Positions 35,061 through 43,411 of a stretch of 64,000 nucleotides of DNA are shown here, in pieces (position 1 is the stretch's first letter; each line of letters starts with the position of its first letter). Source of the DNA: Leptolyngbya sp. PLA1 (GTDB lineage: Bacteria; Planctomycetota; Phycisphaerae; Phycisphaerales; UBA1924); assembly GCA_021405315.1 (NCBI GenBank), contig QWIH01000014.1, forward strand, positions 1 through 64,000. The letters are read 5' to 3'. The notes beneath the pieces were generated by a model. That model ran no database searches. It was not told where the DNA came from and saw only the letters and a list, made by a program, of their open reading frames with translations. Made by a program: the position numbers and the translations under genes.

Positions 35061-36772
35061 TGACCGAGGGGTGGGCCGCGATGGCGCGAGGTAGCTGTCG
35101 CCGAGGGATCCGTCACCGAGGCTCCGTCCGCGGGGAGGGTGACCGTGAAAGTCGCGCCGCGACCTTCCTCGGAGTTCACGCTGATCCTTCCGCCGTGTTC
35201 CTCCGCCACGCGTCGCGCCACGGCGAGACCAAGACCAGTGCCCTTGATGCCCTTGGTGGTGTTGAAGGGCTCAAAGACCCACTGCTGCTTGGAGGCCGGG
35301 ATGCCCGGCCCGTTGTCGATGACCTGGAGCACCGCGACCGGCCCCCGCCCGTCGCTCGCCGGGGAGTAGTGCGCCTTCACCGTGACGGCGCCCAGTCCGG
35401 GCTCGACCGCCTCCACCGCGTTGGAGAGGAGGTTCATCAGCAGTTGGTGGATGAGGGGCGCATCAACCGGCACCGGGGGCATCTCGGCGTCCACATCCGT
35501 CAGGATGGCGACCTGCTTGGCCTGGCACGCGGTCTCCAGGAGTTGCACGCACTCGTCGATGATGGGAGCGAGCCTCACCAGTTCCACCTCGACGCGGCGC
35601 TGGCGCGAGAACGCCAGCATGTTCATGGTGAGCGAGATGATGCGGGAGAGGTTGCGTTGCAGGATGGTCCAGCCGCCTCGCGCGAGCTTGAGATCGTTCT
35701 TTGTGAGCCCCATCTCGACGACGTCCGCGCCGCCCCGGAGGCCCTGCAGCATGTTCTTGATGGAGTGGGAGAGCTGGGCGACGGTCTCGCCGATCGCCGC
35801 GAGCCGCTCCGCCTGCAGGTTGTGGAGGTAGAGGTCGGCGTTCGAAAGCGCGAGCCCGGCATGCTGGCCGATGGCGTTCATCAGGGCGAGCTGCTCTGCC
35901 GTGAACGTGTAGTTCGCGATCGAGGAGTCGATGTAGATGGCGCCGAAGGTGCGGTCGCGAAACCGGATCGGGGAGCAGATCGCCGAGCGGATATGCAGCC
36001 TCTGGACGCTGTCCCCGCTCGCGAACCGGGGGTCGTTCATCGCATTGCTCGCGAGGACCCCTTCGCCCTTGTGCACCGCGTGGAACAGGATCGTTCGGCT
36101 GACCTGGAACTTGGCCTCGTCGGGGTCCAGCGGCTCTTCGCGGAACTTCACCACCTCGGGCACCATGGGCGCATCCGGCGTGGGCCCCGCGACCATGATG
36201 CACCCGCGCTGGGGGCGAAACTCCGCGAAGACCAGATCAAGCACCGTTCGCAGGAGCTCCTGGCGATCGATCACCCGGGTCGTGAGCAGCGTCGTCAGGC
36301 GGTAGATGACCCGAAGGTGGTCCGGAGCCGCCGCCCGGGGCTCGGGCTCCGCGAGGATCACCGAGTCGTCGTTTCCGCCCGGGAGCGAGAGGCCCGGTGG
36401 GGCGGTGCTCGGCAGGGTGCGCTCGATGGACGCATCGATCCGGTTCGGGCCAACGACCCGCACGATGTCCGGGGCCCGCGACTGGCTCACGCCAAAGACG
36501 AGCAGGGTCTGCCCGACGCGCACCTGGTCACCCAGGCGGAGGCGCGTGCGGTCGCCGATCCGCACGCCGTTGACGTACGTCCCGTTCTGGCTCTCGAGGT
36601 CGCGGATGTACCATTGCCCGTCGTCCGGCGTCAGCTCCGCGTGACGTCGGGACACCGCGTTGTCGTCCAGGGGCAATGCCTCGCTGGACCTGCCCAGGAG
36701 CTGGGGTTCGTGATCCGGCAGTTCAAAACGCCGGCCCTTGTCCGGTCCCTGGATGACGGTCAGGATGAGCAC
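35057..36772 (-). CDS. Soluble histidine kinase with FHA and GAF domains
   Basis: A 571-residue kinase without transmembrane segments. An FHA domain at residues ~1-95 shows LLGRSS, SRRHAEL and NGTYVNG, expected to bind phosphothreonine. A GAF domain follows (~150-310), then HisKA with H336 (LSHSIKN) and the HATPase domain with NAVEAVEPG, DNGPGIP and GTGLGLAVARR, ending in a Ser/Thr/Pro-rich tail. It is a cytoplasmic sensor that may read Ser/Thr phosphorylation plus a ligand. The GTG start at 36772 has TATCGT ending 5 bases upstream. No response regulator is adjacent; the downstream gene, overlapping by 4 bases, is a beta-CASP nuclease. Confidence 0.88.
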   Translation of the reverse strand: MLILTVIQGPDKGRRFELPDHEPQLLGRSSEALPLDDNAVSRRHAELTPDDGQWYIRDLESQNGTYVNGVRIGDRTRLRLGDQVRVGQTLLVFGVSQSRAPDIVRVVGPNRIDASIERTLPSTAPPGLSLPGGNDDSVILAEPEPRAAAPDHLRVIYRLTTLLTTRVIDRQELLRTVLDLVFAEFRPQRGCIMVAGPTPDAPMVPEVVKFREEPLDPDEAKFQVSRTILFHAVHKGEGVLASNAMNDPRFASGDSVQRLHIRSAICSPIRFRDRTFGAIYIDSSIANYTFTAEQLALMNAIGQHAGLALSNADLYLHNLQAERLAAIGETVAQLSHSIKNMLQGLRGGADVVEMGLTKNDLKLARGGWTILQRNLSRIISLTMNMLAFSRQRRVEVELVRLAPIIDECVQLLETACQAKQVAILTDVDAEMPPVPVDAPLIHQLLMNLLSNAVEAVEPGLGAVTVKAHYSPASDGRGPVAVLQVIDNGPGIPASKQQWVFEPFNTTKGIKGTGLGLAVARRVAEEHGGRISVNSEEGRGATFTVTLPADGASVTDPSATATSRHRGPPLGQ

Positions 36773-36777
36773 CGCAA

Positions 36778-36783
36778 ACGATA
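36778..36783 (-). promoter_or_regulatory. TANNNT -10 box of the FHA-GAF kinase gene (leaderless)
   Basis: TATCGT on the minus strand ends 5 bases before the GTG at 36772. Confidence 0.65.
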
Positions 36784-36811
36784 CGGACCGGCCCGCTCCC
36801 GGGTTTCCGGG

Positions 36812-37663
36812 CTACGCCAGCGCGGGAAACGCGATGGTGAACACGGTGCCGCGCCCGGGCTCTGAGTGCACGTCGATCCGGCCGTTCTGAGCCTCGATGA
36901 GGCGTCGGGTGGTGGGGAGGCCCAGCCCGGACCCGCCCGCCTTTGTCGTGAAATAGGGGGTGAAGAGCTTCGCCAGCACCTCAGGAGCCATCCCCGGACC
37001 GGTGTCGATCACGCGAATCTCCACCACCGGCACCTTTTCCGAGTCGTGGCCCCGGCTGGACTTGAGGATCAGCTCTCTCGGGCCGGTCCCAGCGGGCATG
37101 GAGGCCATCGCCTGCACCGAGTTCAGAAGGAGATTCAGGAGGGCTTGCTTCAGCAGGGCGCCGTCGACCTGTGCTCGGAGCGTGCCCCCCGAGGCGTCCA
37201 GCCTCATCCGCACTCCCTGTTGCTGGGCCTGGGGTCCGAAAAAATCCGCGAGTTCGGAAACGACCTCGTTGATATCCGTGGCCCTGAGGTCCACCCGGAC
37301 CTCCCCCGCGTAGTTGAGGAAGTCGGTCAGGATGCCGCGCAGTCTCTCGGTCTCCCGCCGGAGTGAGGCGAGCCGTCGCGAGAGACGCTGCTTGAGCTCA
37401 GGGTCCGCCGGCGCATCGGCGGGCAGCTCGTCGATGCCCTCCGCGAGGAGCTGGGCGTTGAGCCCGATGGTGGAGAGGGGGTTCTTGATCTCGTGAGCGA
37501 GTCCGCCGGTCATCGCCCCCAGTTCCGCGAGGCGTTCCGCCGCCCGAGCCCTTCGCTCCGCCACCCGGGCCCGTGCGCTGGATCGCCTCACCCGCCACCA
37601 GGCGGCGAGGGCCATGGCTCCCGCTCCCACGGCGATTCCCAGGATGAGCCAGACGCCGATCAC
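36812..37663 (-). CDS. Membrane-anchored histidine kinase
   Basis: A 283-residue kinase if it starts at GTG 37663, where the protein begins directly with its single transmembrane segment (VIGVWLILGIAVGAGAM). HisKA contains H57 (LAHEIKNPLS). The ATPase domain has NLLLNSVQAM, DTGPGM, FTPYFTTKAGGSGLGL and a complete C-terminus. There is no periplasmic sensor domain, so the input is probably through the membrane segment or a partner. The frame is open to 37768, overlapping the divergent EEP gene; the start is therefore uncertain. The FHA-GAF kinase gene follows after 39 bases. No cognate regulator is visible. Confidence 0.82.
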   Translation of the reverse strand: MIGVWLILGIAVGAGAMALAAWWRVRRSSARARVAERRARAAERLAELGAMTGGLAHEIKNPLSTIGLNAQLLAEGIDELPADAPADPELKQRLSRRLASLRRETERLRGILTDFLNYAGEVRVDLRATDINEVVSELADFFGPQAQQQGVRMRLDASGGTLRAQVDGALLKQALLNLLLNSVQAMASMPAGTGPRELILKSSRGHDSEKVPVVEIRVIDTGPGMAPEVLAKLFTPYFTTKAGGSGLGLPTTRRLIEAQNGRIDVHSEPGRGTVFTIAFPALA

Positions 37664-37703
37664 GCGGAAGTATCGCCCCCGGCCATCGCTTTGCAAGGGG
37701 GGG

Positions 37704-38492
37704 GTGGCGAATGATGGCCTCGTGCACCAGGGAACCGACGAGCACGTCCGGGTCGTGGCTTGGAACATTCGCCAGGGCGGGGGGGCGGTGCGGACCCCGC
37801 AGATCGGGCTGCACGCGCTGTCGCTACGTCCTCACCTGGTCATCCTGCAGGAGTTCCGGGCGTCACGGGGCGCGATGCTCCGGGCCCAGTTCGCCGATGC
37901 CGGACTTACCCACCAGCACACCTCAGAAACGGGCGATTCCAACGGGATGCTGCTCGCGAGCGAACGCGGACCATCGTTCCTCATCCCGCCTCCGCCGGGG
38001 GTGCCGGCCCGCCGGTGGCTGGGCGCGTGGTTCGAGGAATGGGACGTGGGCGTGCTGGGAGTGCACGTGCCGGACGACACCCGCCCCGGCGATAAGTCAC
38101 TGTTCTTGCATGGGTTGCTGGGCGTGGCGAGGGGGTGGGGCAGCCGTCCGCTCCTCGTCGCCGGAGACCTGAATACTGCCCGGCGTGGCCCGGACGGCCC
38201 TGGGCGATACGGCGGAGAGGAACTGCTGGGAGTGCTCTGGTCCCTTGGCTACCGAGACTGCTGGCGTCAGTTCAACCCGGAGTCTCGCGAGAGCACCTGG
38301 CGGGGTCACGACGGTTCGGAAGGGCGAATCGATGCCGCCTGGGCATCGCCGGCTGCCGCGACGAGAGTCCGGGGTGTGTCGCACGATCACGCCGGGCGCG
38401 AGCTGGGGCTCTCCGACCACTCAGCCGTGGTGGTGGACCTGACCTGCAGCAGGCCGGCCAAAGGGGTGCCGGCACGTGCAGGGCTCTTCTGA
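37704..38492 (+). CDS. Endonuclease/exonuclease/phosphatase (EEP) family protein
   Basis: A protein of ~262 residues from GTG 37704 (or GTG 37722). The EEP fold is recognisable from VRVVAWNIRQGG (metal-binding Asn), LVILQEF (catalytic Glu), VAGDLNTARRG, EGRIDAAWAS and the C-terminal GLSDHSAVVVDL with the catalytic Asp-His pair. Members include exonuclease III-like nucleases and phosphatases, so the substrate cannot be stated. There is no signal peptide with this start. It is divergent from the membrane kinase gene with a gap of about 40 bases. A hairpin with six T residues follows. Confidence 0.82.
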   Translation: MANDGLVHQGTDEHVRVVAWNIRQGGGAVRTPQIGLHALSLRPHLVILQEFRASRGAMLRAQFADAGLTHQHTSETGDSNGMLLASERGPSFLIPPPPGVPARRWLGAWFEEWDVGVLGVHVPDDTRPGDKSLFLHGLLGVARGWGSRPLLVAGDLNTARRGPDGPGRYGGEELLGVLWSLGYRDCWRQFNPESRESTWRGHDGSEGRIDAAWASPAAATRVRGVSHDHAGRELGLSDHSAVVVDLTCSRPAKGVPARAGLF

Positions 38493-38545
38493 AGCCGCGT
38501 GTTTCGCGGCAAAAACCGGAAACTCTCAAGCCCGCGAAAGCGGTT

Positions 38546-38580
38546 GCCCGACAAAAACCCCCGCAATTCGGGCGTTTTTT
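38546..38580 (+). terminator. Possible terminator after the EEP gene
   Basis: GCCCG (38546-38550) pairs with CGGGC (38569-38573) across an 18-base loop, followed by GTTTTTT. The stem is short but the T run is clear and separates this gene from the HU promoter. Confidence 0.45.
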
Positions 38581-38591
38581 CCCGCGCCGAC

Positions 38592-38620
38592 TTGCGATAG
38601 CAGTTGGAACCTGCTAGAAA
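38592..38620 (+). promoter_or_regulatory. Extended -10 promoter of the HU-like gene
   Basis: TTGCGA (38592-38597), a 17-base spacer, then TAGAAA (38615-38620) preceded by TG one base upstream (38612-38613). This is the clearest sigma70-like promoter with a -35 element in the window, fitting strong expression of a nucleoid protein. Confidence 0.7.
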
Positions 38621-38666
38621 AAGCCCGACGCGGTCATTGGAGGACCGCACAACCAGGAGATTTGCG

Positions 38667-39044
38667 ATGGCGAAGAAGACCGCAAAGGCAACGACCAAGG
38701 CCGCCCCGAAACCCGCGAAGATCACCGCGAGCAGCAAGCCCCGCAAGAAGAGCGAGCTGTTCAACATGCTCGCCGAGCACAACGGCCTGAAGCGCAAGGA
38801 CGTCGCCGGCGTGTTCGATACCCTGTCCAAGGTCATGGCCGCCGACCTCGCCAAGCCCGGCGCGGACAAGCCCAAGATCTTCGTCGTCCCGGGCCTCATG
38901 AAGGTCAAGAGCATCTTCAAGCCCGCCACCAAGGAGCGCAAGGGCATCGACCCCTTCACCAAGCTGGAGAAGGTCTTCAAGGCCAAGCCCGCCAGCACCG
39001 CCATTCGCATCCGCCCCCTCAAGGGCCTCAAGTCGATGCTGTGA
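38667..39044 (+). CDS. HU-like DNA-binding protein with lysine-rich N-terminal tail
   Basis: A 125-residue basic protein from ATG 38667 (AGGAGA at 38655-38660). Residues 1-28 form a disordered Lys/Ala/Pro/Thr tail resembling histone H1-type tails. The rest follows the HU/IHF fold: KKSELFNMLAEHNGLKRKDV (helices 1-2), then strands and the arm region where the usual RNPxTG is GIDPFTKLE, and a C-terminal IRIRPLKGLKSML. It probably binds and bends DNA non-specifically. It stands alone between a strong promoter and a strong terminator, as expected of an abundant protein. Confidence 0.87.
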   Translation: MAKKTAKATTKAAPKPAKITASSKPRKKSELFNMLAEHNGLKRKDVAGVFDTLSKVMAADLAKPGADKPKIFVVPGLMKVKSIFKPATKERKGIDPFTKLEKVFKAKPASTAIRIRPLKGLKSML

Positions 39045-39069
39045 TCGCGGCGATCACCGACTGAACACG

Positions 39070-39105
39070 CACGCCGCCTCCTCGTGGGGCGGCGTGTTCT
39101 TTTTT
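39070..39105 (+). terminator. Intrinsic terminator of the HU-like gene
   Basis: CACGCCGCC (39070-39078) pairs perfectly with GGCGGCGTG (39088-39096), 9-base loop, followed by TTCTTTTTT. Confidence 0.93.
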
Positions 39106-39129
39106 GGGGCGGCCACTCCAGCGCCGCCG

Positions 39130-39135
39130 TAGGCT
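39130..39135 (+). promoter_or_regulatory. TANNNT -10 box of the beta-helix protein gene (leaderless)
   Basis: TAGGCT ends 5 bases before ATG 39141. Confidence 0.6.
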
Positions 39136-39140
39136 TCTCC

Positions 39141-41456
39141 ATGCTGATCCCGCTCCTGGTCGCGTTGATCGCACCGCAGGCCGATCTCCCCGTCGTCGTT
39201 GTCGATCGGGACAACGTGCGCATCACTGAATCGTGTGTTCTCCGGGTCGCCGACGGGTCTGTCATCCCGGACGCGGACGGGAACGGCGTCGTTCAGGTGG
39301 CGGCAGATGACATCACCGTTCGCTTCGAGCCGGGCTCAGTGCTGCGCGGCGCTCGCGTGGGAGACAGCGAGGGCTTCGCCCCGTGGGACACCCTCACCGG
39401 CGTCGGCATCCGCGTCGATGGCGTCCGGCGCGTGCGGATCGTGGGAGCCGCCGTCGCCGGCTTCAAGGTCGGCCTCCAGGCGAGCGACTGCGACGGCCTC
39501 GTCGTCGAGGACTCCCGCTTCGACGACAACTTCCGCCAGAGGCTGGGGAGCACGCCCCAGCGAGAAGACCCGGCCGACTGGCTCTGGCCCCACGAGAACG
39601 ATCAGCATCAGTGGCGGGATCGCTACGGGGGGGCGGTCGTCGTCGAAGGGGCTACGGGGGTCACTCTCCGCAAGGTTCGGGTTCGCACCGGGCAGAACGG
39701 CATCATCCTCGACCGGGTCGAGCGGTCGCGCGTCGTGGACTGCGACGCGTCGTTCCTCTCGGGCTGGGGTCTGGCGCTCTGGCGATCCTCTGACAATCTG
39801 GTCTCCCGGAACGCCTTCGACTTCTGCGTCCGCGGGTACAGCCACGACGTGTACAACCGCGGGCAGGACTCCGCCGGGATCCTCTGCTTTGAGGCCTGCC
39901 AGCGCAACATCTTCATCGAGAACTCCGCGACCCACGGCGGGGACGGGTTCTTCGGCTTTGGCGGCAAGGAGAGCCTGGGAGAAACCCCGCCGCCGGCCCC
40001 GGGCTTTGATTATGCGATCGCCGGCTGCACCGAAAACGTCTTCATCGGCAACGACCTCAGTCACGCCGTGGCCCACGGCCTCGAGCACACCTTCAGCGAC
40101 CGCTGCGTGGTCCTCGCCAATCGCATCGTGGACAACGCGATCTGCGGCATCTGGGGCGGATACTCCAACGCGTGGGTCATCGAGGAAAACACCTTCGAGG
40201 GCAACGGTGCAATGGGGTATGGCCTGGAGCGAGGCGCGATCAACATCGAGCACGGCGGTGGCCACACCATCCGGCGCAACACGTTCGTCAACAACCGCGT
40301 CGCGCTCCACCTCTGGTGGGACGACGACAAGGGGCTGCTCGGCACGCCGGGGGTGAAGGCCCGGTACATGGGGCCGGTCGGCAACGAGTTCTCGCACAAT
40401 CTGGTACGCATCGACCGGCACCATCCGTTCGCCTGGGTCGGGGGCAAGCCTCCGCCGCTGACGGTGCTGCAGGTGCGCGACACCGACGGCACGCACGCGA
40501 AGGGAAACGCCTATTACGACAACGCGGTCGAACTGGCTTTCGATGGGGCACAGGAGCTTGACCTCACGCCCGGAGTCTCACTTGTCACCGAGGATCAGGG
40601 GGGGAGGCCTCCTGTCACCGGCGCCTGGAAGGCGGAAGGGGAGACCTCGCCCGTCGGTGCCAGGGCCCCACTCCGCGGCAGGCGGAACATCATCATGGGT
40701 GAGTGGGGCCCCTGGGATCACGAAGCGCCCCTGCTCCGCTTCGCGGGCGCCGGGCCCGCCGGCGACCGCTGGCAGCTCCTCGGTGCGAGCAACGCCGAGG
40801 TGTCTGTCTCGGGTCCGATCTTGTCCCGAGTCTGGAGGCGCGACGGGCTGGTCGAGATCGACTGTGTTCCGAAGGCCGAGGGCCTCTGCCGGTACACGGT
40901 GCAGGTGTCATCCGGCGGGTCTCGGTGGGTTCGGGACGGGGCGATGCTCCGCACCACGTGGCGCTGCACCGCCTTCCCATCGCCGGTGGATCCGAGGACG
41001 GACCTCGGCGCGTGGCGAGCGGGCGCGACCACCGGAGGAACCTCGTTCCAGATCGATGGCGAACTCAACCTGCCGCTCGGTGGTGGTGGACTTCGATCCA
41101 TCCCCGGACTGGCTGCCTCCCGAGACCGTTTGCCGGGCGGTTCCAACTACGGCATCATCGCCACGACCGAGCTGACGCTGCCCGCGGGCGACTGGACGCT
41201 GCGGACCACCAGCGACGACGGGGTGCGAGTTCGGGTTCGCATTGATGGCGGCGACCCGGCAACGGTGCTCGAAAACTGGACCCATCATGCCCCGGAGCAG
41301 AACTCCGGATCGTTCAGGCTCCCAGCCCCCGCCCGGGTGCAGATCGACCTCGAGTACTTCCAACTCGATGGGCATGCCGTCCTCCGGCTGGAGCTTTTCC
41401 CGTCGCCCGACGCTGGTTCTTCGGGGTTCAAGCCGACGAACGGGTCAGGCCGATAG
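39141..41456 (+). CDS. Exported right-handed beta-helix protein with PA14-like C-terminal domain
   Basis: The 771-residue precursor has a short signal peptide (about residues 1-16). Residues ~50-450 form parallel beta-helix coils with recurring phrases such as VRIVGAAVAGFKVGLQASDC, GLVVEDSRFDDN, NRIVDNAICGIWGG and HTIRRNTFVNNRVALHLWWD, as in pectate lyase-like and other carbohydrate-active proteins. Residues ~645-765 look like a PA14 domain (TLRTTSDDGVRVRVRIDG, IDLEYFQLDGHAVLRLEL), a carbohydrate-binding module. A polysaccharide-processing or binding role is likely but unproven. TAGGCT 5 bases upstream sets the start. Two glycosyltransferase-like genes follow closely. Confidence 0.83.
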   Translation: MLIPLLVALIAPQADLPVVVVDRDNVRITESCVLRVADGSVIPDADGNGVVQVAADDITVRFEPGSVLRGARVGDSEGFAPWDTLTGVGIRVDGVRRVRIVGAAVAGFKVGLQASDCDGLVVEDSRFDDNFRQRLGSTPQREDPADWLWPHENDQHQWRDRYGGAVVVEGATGVTLRKVRVRTGQNGIILDRVERSRVVDCDASFLSGWGLALWRSSDNLVSRNAFDFCVRGYSHDVYNRGQDSAGILCFEACQRNIFIENSATHGGDGFFGFGGKESLGETPPPAPGFDYAIAGCTENVFIGNDLSHAVAHGLEHTFSDRCVVLANRIVDNAICGIWGGYSNAWVIEENTFEGNGAMGYGLERGAINIEHGGGHTIRRNTFVNNRVALHLWWDDDKGLLGTPGVKARYMGPVGNEFSHNLVRIDRHHPFAWVGGKPPPLTVLQVRDTDGTHAKGNAYYDNAVELAFDGAQELDLTPGVSLVTEDQGGRPPVTGAWKAEGETSPVGARAPLRGRRNIIMGEWGPWDHEAPLLRFAGAGPAGDRWQLLGASNAEVSVSGPILSRVWRRDGLVEIDCVPKAEGLCRYTVQVSSGGSRWVRDGAMLRTTWRCTAFPSPVDPRTDLGAWRAGATTGGTSFQIDGELNLPLGGGGLRSIPGLAASRDRLPGGSNYGIIATTELTLPAGDWTLRTTSDDGVRVRVRIDGGDPATVLENWTHHAPEQNSGSFRLPAPARVQIDLEYFQLDGHAVLRLELFPSPDAGSSGFKPTNGSGR

Positions 41457-41462
41457 CACGTC

Positions 41463-42698
41463 GTGCCGCAGCCGAGCCCACATTCAGTCTGTATCGCGGT
41501 GCTCGCCGGGCAGGATCCCTCGCTGGTCGCACGCGCCAAGGCCCAGGCCGAAGCCCAGGCCGCACACTCGCCGGTGGAGGTGCGCGTTGTGCCGGGAGCC
41601 GATCCGGCTTCGGCGCTCCTCGCCGTCGCTGCAGCGTCGCGCTGTGAGTACTTCCTCTGGATGGATGACCGCGACGAACTCGCGCCCCATGCGCTGCGGG
41701 TGCTGCTGAGTGACGTTCCTCCCGACGCCGTGGGAAGCGTCGGCTCCTGGGTCGGCTGGTGCCCGCTGGGGGTTGTTCCGGGCAACCGCGTAGAGGGGCT
41801 CGGGGAGAGAATGGACCTCGGTGCTCTCCACGGTGCGGATTGGGTCCCGCCGGTGGCGATGCTCACGCGTCGGGCGGTGGTCGCGGCGGCGCTCGCGGAG
41901 ACGCCCGCGCGGGAGGCCTGGTGGTACAGGCTCCAGCTCGGACTCGCCGCACGCGGGGCGTGGTGGAAGGTCTGCCGGGAGCCGGTTGCCGCGTTCACGC
42001 TGCGGCCGCAGGCGCCGGAGCCCGCGACAGGGCTCCTGATCCGGGCGGCGATCGCCCTGTCATGTGGCGCGCCCGAGGAGGCGGTCGCACCGTGGATCGA
42101 CGGGCTGGTCGTCGAGCGACTGACGCGGGACTGGCTCCGCGCCTCCGGGAGGGCCGTGCTGGAAACACAGACAAAGCACCCGGAACTCTTCGGGCGTTGG
42201 TGGTCACGGCTGGGCTTCCATGGGAGCCCGCCGGTACACCTCCTGCGTACGGAGGGCGGAGTGACGCAGGCCGCGTCGCGGGCGCACTCGCTCAGGGCGC
42301 TGCTGGTCGCGGGGCTCGTGCCATCGGGGCGGGATGTGGTGCTGTGGGGGTTGGGGCGGAATGCGGCTCACATCGCGGCCGCCTTGGACAAGCGGGGGGT
42401 GGCCTGGGTAGGCGTCGACGACGCGCTCAAGGGCGAGCCTGCGTGGGCCGCTGGTCGTGCGAAACCCCTGGAAAGGGTTGATGCGAGCAGCGCATGCAGA
42501 CCCGGGCTCACGCATGTCATCACGCCCACGGACGACGGCGGGCTGGTGGAGCGGCTCATGGGCCTGGCACCCATCCGCTGGTCGCAGACTTCGGACATGC
42601 TCGTCGAGGCGGAGAGACAGCGGGCGCTCCGAGATGCCCGGGCCTGGTTCAATACGGAATCCCGACCAGCTTCGAGACTTCGGGAGCCGGTCGCATGA
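41463..42698 (+). CDS. Glycosyltransferase-like protein with C-terminal Rossmann-like region
   Basis: A 411-residue protein, GTG start 41463, 6 bases after the previous stop. The N-terminal ~180 residues look like a GT-A fold: VCIAVLAGQDP at the start, FLWMDDRDEL as the probable DxD-type nucleotide-sugar site (about residues 63-72) and LTRRAVVAAAL. After a middle helical region, residues ~285-385 contain VVLWGLGRNAAHIAAALDK, a Gly-rich nucleotide-binding-like turn, which is an unusual addition. The next gene overlaps by 4 bases and is also glycosyltransferase-like. The acceptor is unknown. Confidence 0.6.
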   Translation: MPQPSPHSVCIAVLAGQDPSLVARAKAQAEAQAAHSPVEVRVVPGADPASALLAVAAASRCEYFLWMDDRDELAPHALRVLLSDVPPDAVGSVGSWVGWCPLGVVPGNRVEGLGERMDLGALHGADWVPPVAMLTRRAVVAAALAETPAREAWWYRLQLGLAARGAWWKVCREPVAAFTLRPQAPEPATGLLIRAAIALSCGAPEEAVAPWIDGLVVERLTRDWLRASGRAVLETQTKHPELFGRWWSRLGFHGSPPVHLLRTEGGVTQAASRAHSLRALLVAGLVPSGRDVVLWGLGRNAAHIAAALDKRGVAWVGVDDALKGEPAWAAGRAKPLERVDASSACRPGLTHVITPTDDGGLVERLMGLAPIRWSQTSDMLVEAERQRALRDARAWFNTESRPASRLREPVA

Positions 42699-43411
42699 GT
42701 GACCCACGCCCACCCATCGACCTGTTTCTCGCGTCGTACAAGCGCCCCGAGCGACTGGTCGCGATGATCGAATCCGTGCGGGCGTCGGGGTACCCGGCGC
42801 GTGTCTGTGTCGCCGCGGGCGATCCCGGCACCATCGAAACGTGCGCGCGTTTCCCGGGGCTCGTGGAGTGCGTGTACAGCACGGAGGTCAACAAGCGGAT
42901 CGGCTGCACCGCCCCGCTGAACTTCGTCTTCAGGTCACTCGTGGGCGCTCACGGGCTGTTCTGCACGGACGACTGCATCTTCGGCGCCGAGACGCTCGAC
43001 ATTGCGGTCGCGACGCTGCTGGAGCGATTCCCGGACTCGGATGGCGTGGTGGGGCTCGCGCAGGAGAACATCCCGGGGGCGTACGAGCTGGCGTTCCCGC
43101 TCCTGGGTCGCGCGTTCCTCGATCGCTTCCGCCGGGCAGACCCGCTGGGGAGGCTCTTCATGCCGGGGTACTACCACCTGCTCAACGATGCCGAGCTGGG
43201 TGCCACCATCGCGTGCCTCGGGAACTGGGTCTTCGAGCCCCGAGCCAGGATCAGCCACTTCCATCCGGACGGCGGCGGCGATGCGGACGCGACCTTTCGA
43301 CGCGGATTCACGTACGCCGACCATGATCTGCGTCTGTGGTGCCATCGGCGTGAACGGGGCCTGCTGTGGGGCGTTGATCCCGCCCCCGCGACGGGGCCGA
43401 GAAACGCCTAG
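42695..43411 (+). CDS. Glycosyltransferase-like protein (GT-A fold, putative)
   Basis: A 238-residue protein whose ATG overlaps the stop of the preceding gene (ATGA). It starts with IDLFLASYKRPERLVAMIESV, typical of GT-A folds, and has LFCTDDCIFGAETL as a possible DD metal site, followed by the phrase MPGYYHLLNDAELGATI, resembling the acceptor/catalytic loop of such enzymes. No membrane segments are seen. It is probably an accessory or modifying transferase acting with its partner gene. Its TAG shares the bases CTAG with the convergent DUF4870 gene. Confidence 0.6.
   Translation: MSDPRPPIDLFLASYKRPERLVAMIESVRASGYPARVCVAAGDPGTIETCARFPGLVECVYSTEVNKRIGCTAPLNFVFRSLVGAHGLFCTDDCIFGAETLDIAVATLLERFPDSDGVVGLAQENIPGAYELAFPLLGRAFLDRFRRADPLGRLFMPGYYHLLNDAELGATIACLGNWVFEPRARISHFHPDGGGDADATFRRGFTYADHDLRLWCHRRERGLLWGVDPAPATGPRNA

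Noticed and set aside
38494..38510. GCCGCG/CGCGGC hairpin just after the EEP gene
   Set aside because: It is followed by A residues, not T, on the coding strand, so it does not look like the terminator; the later stem with six T is a better candidate.
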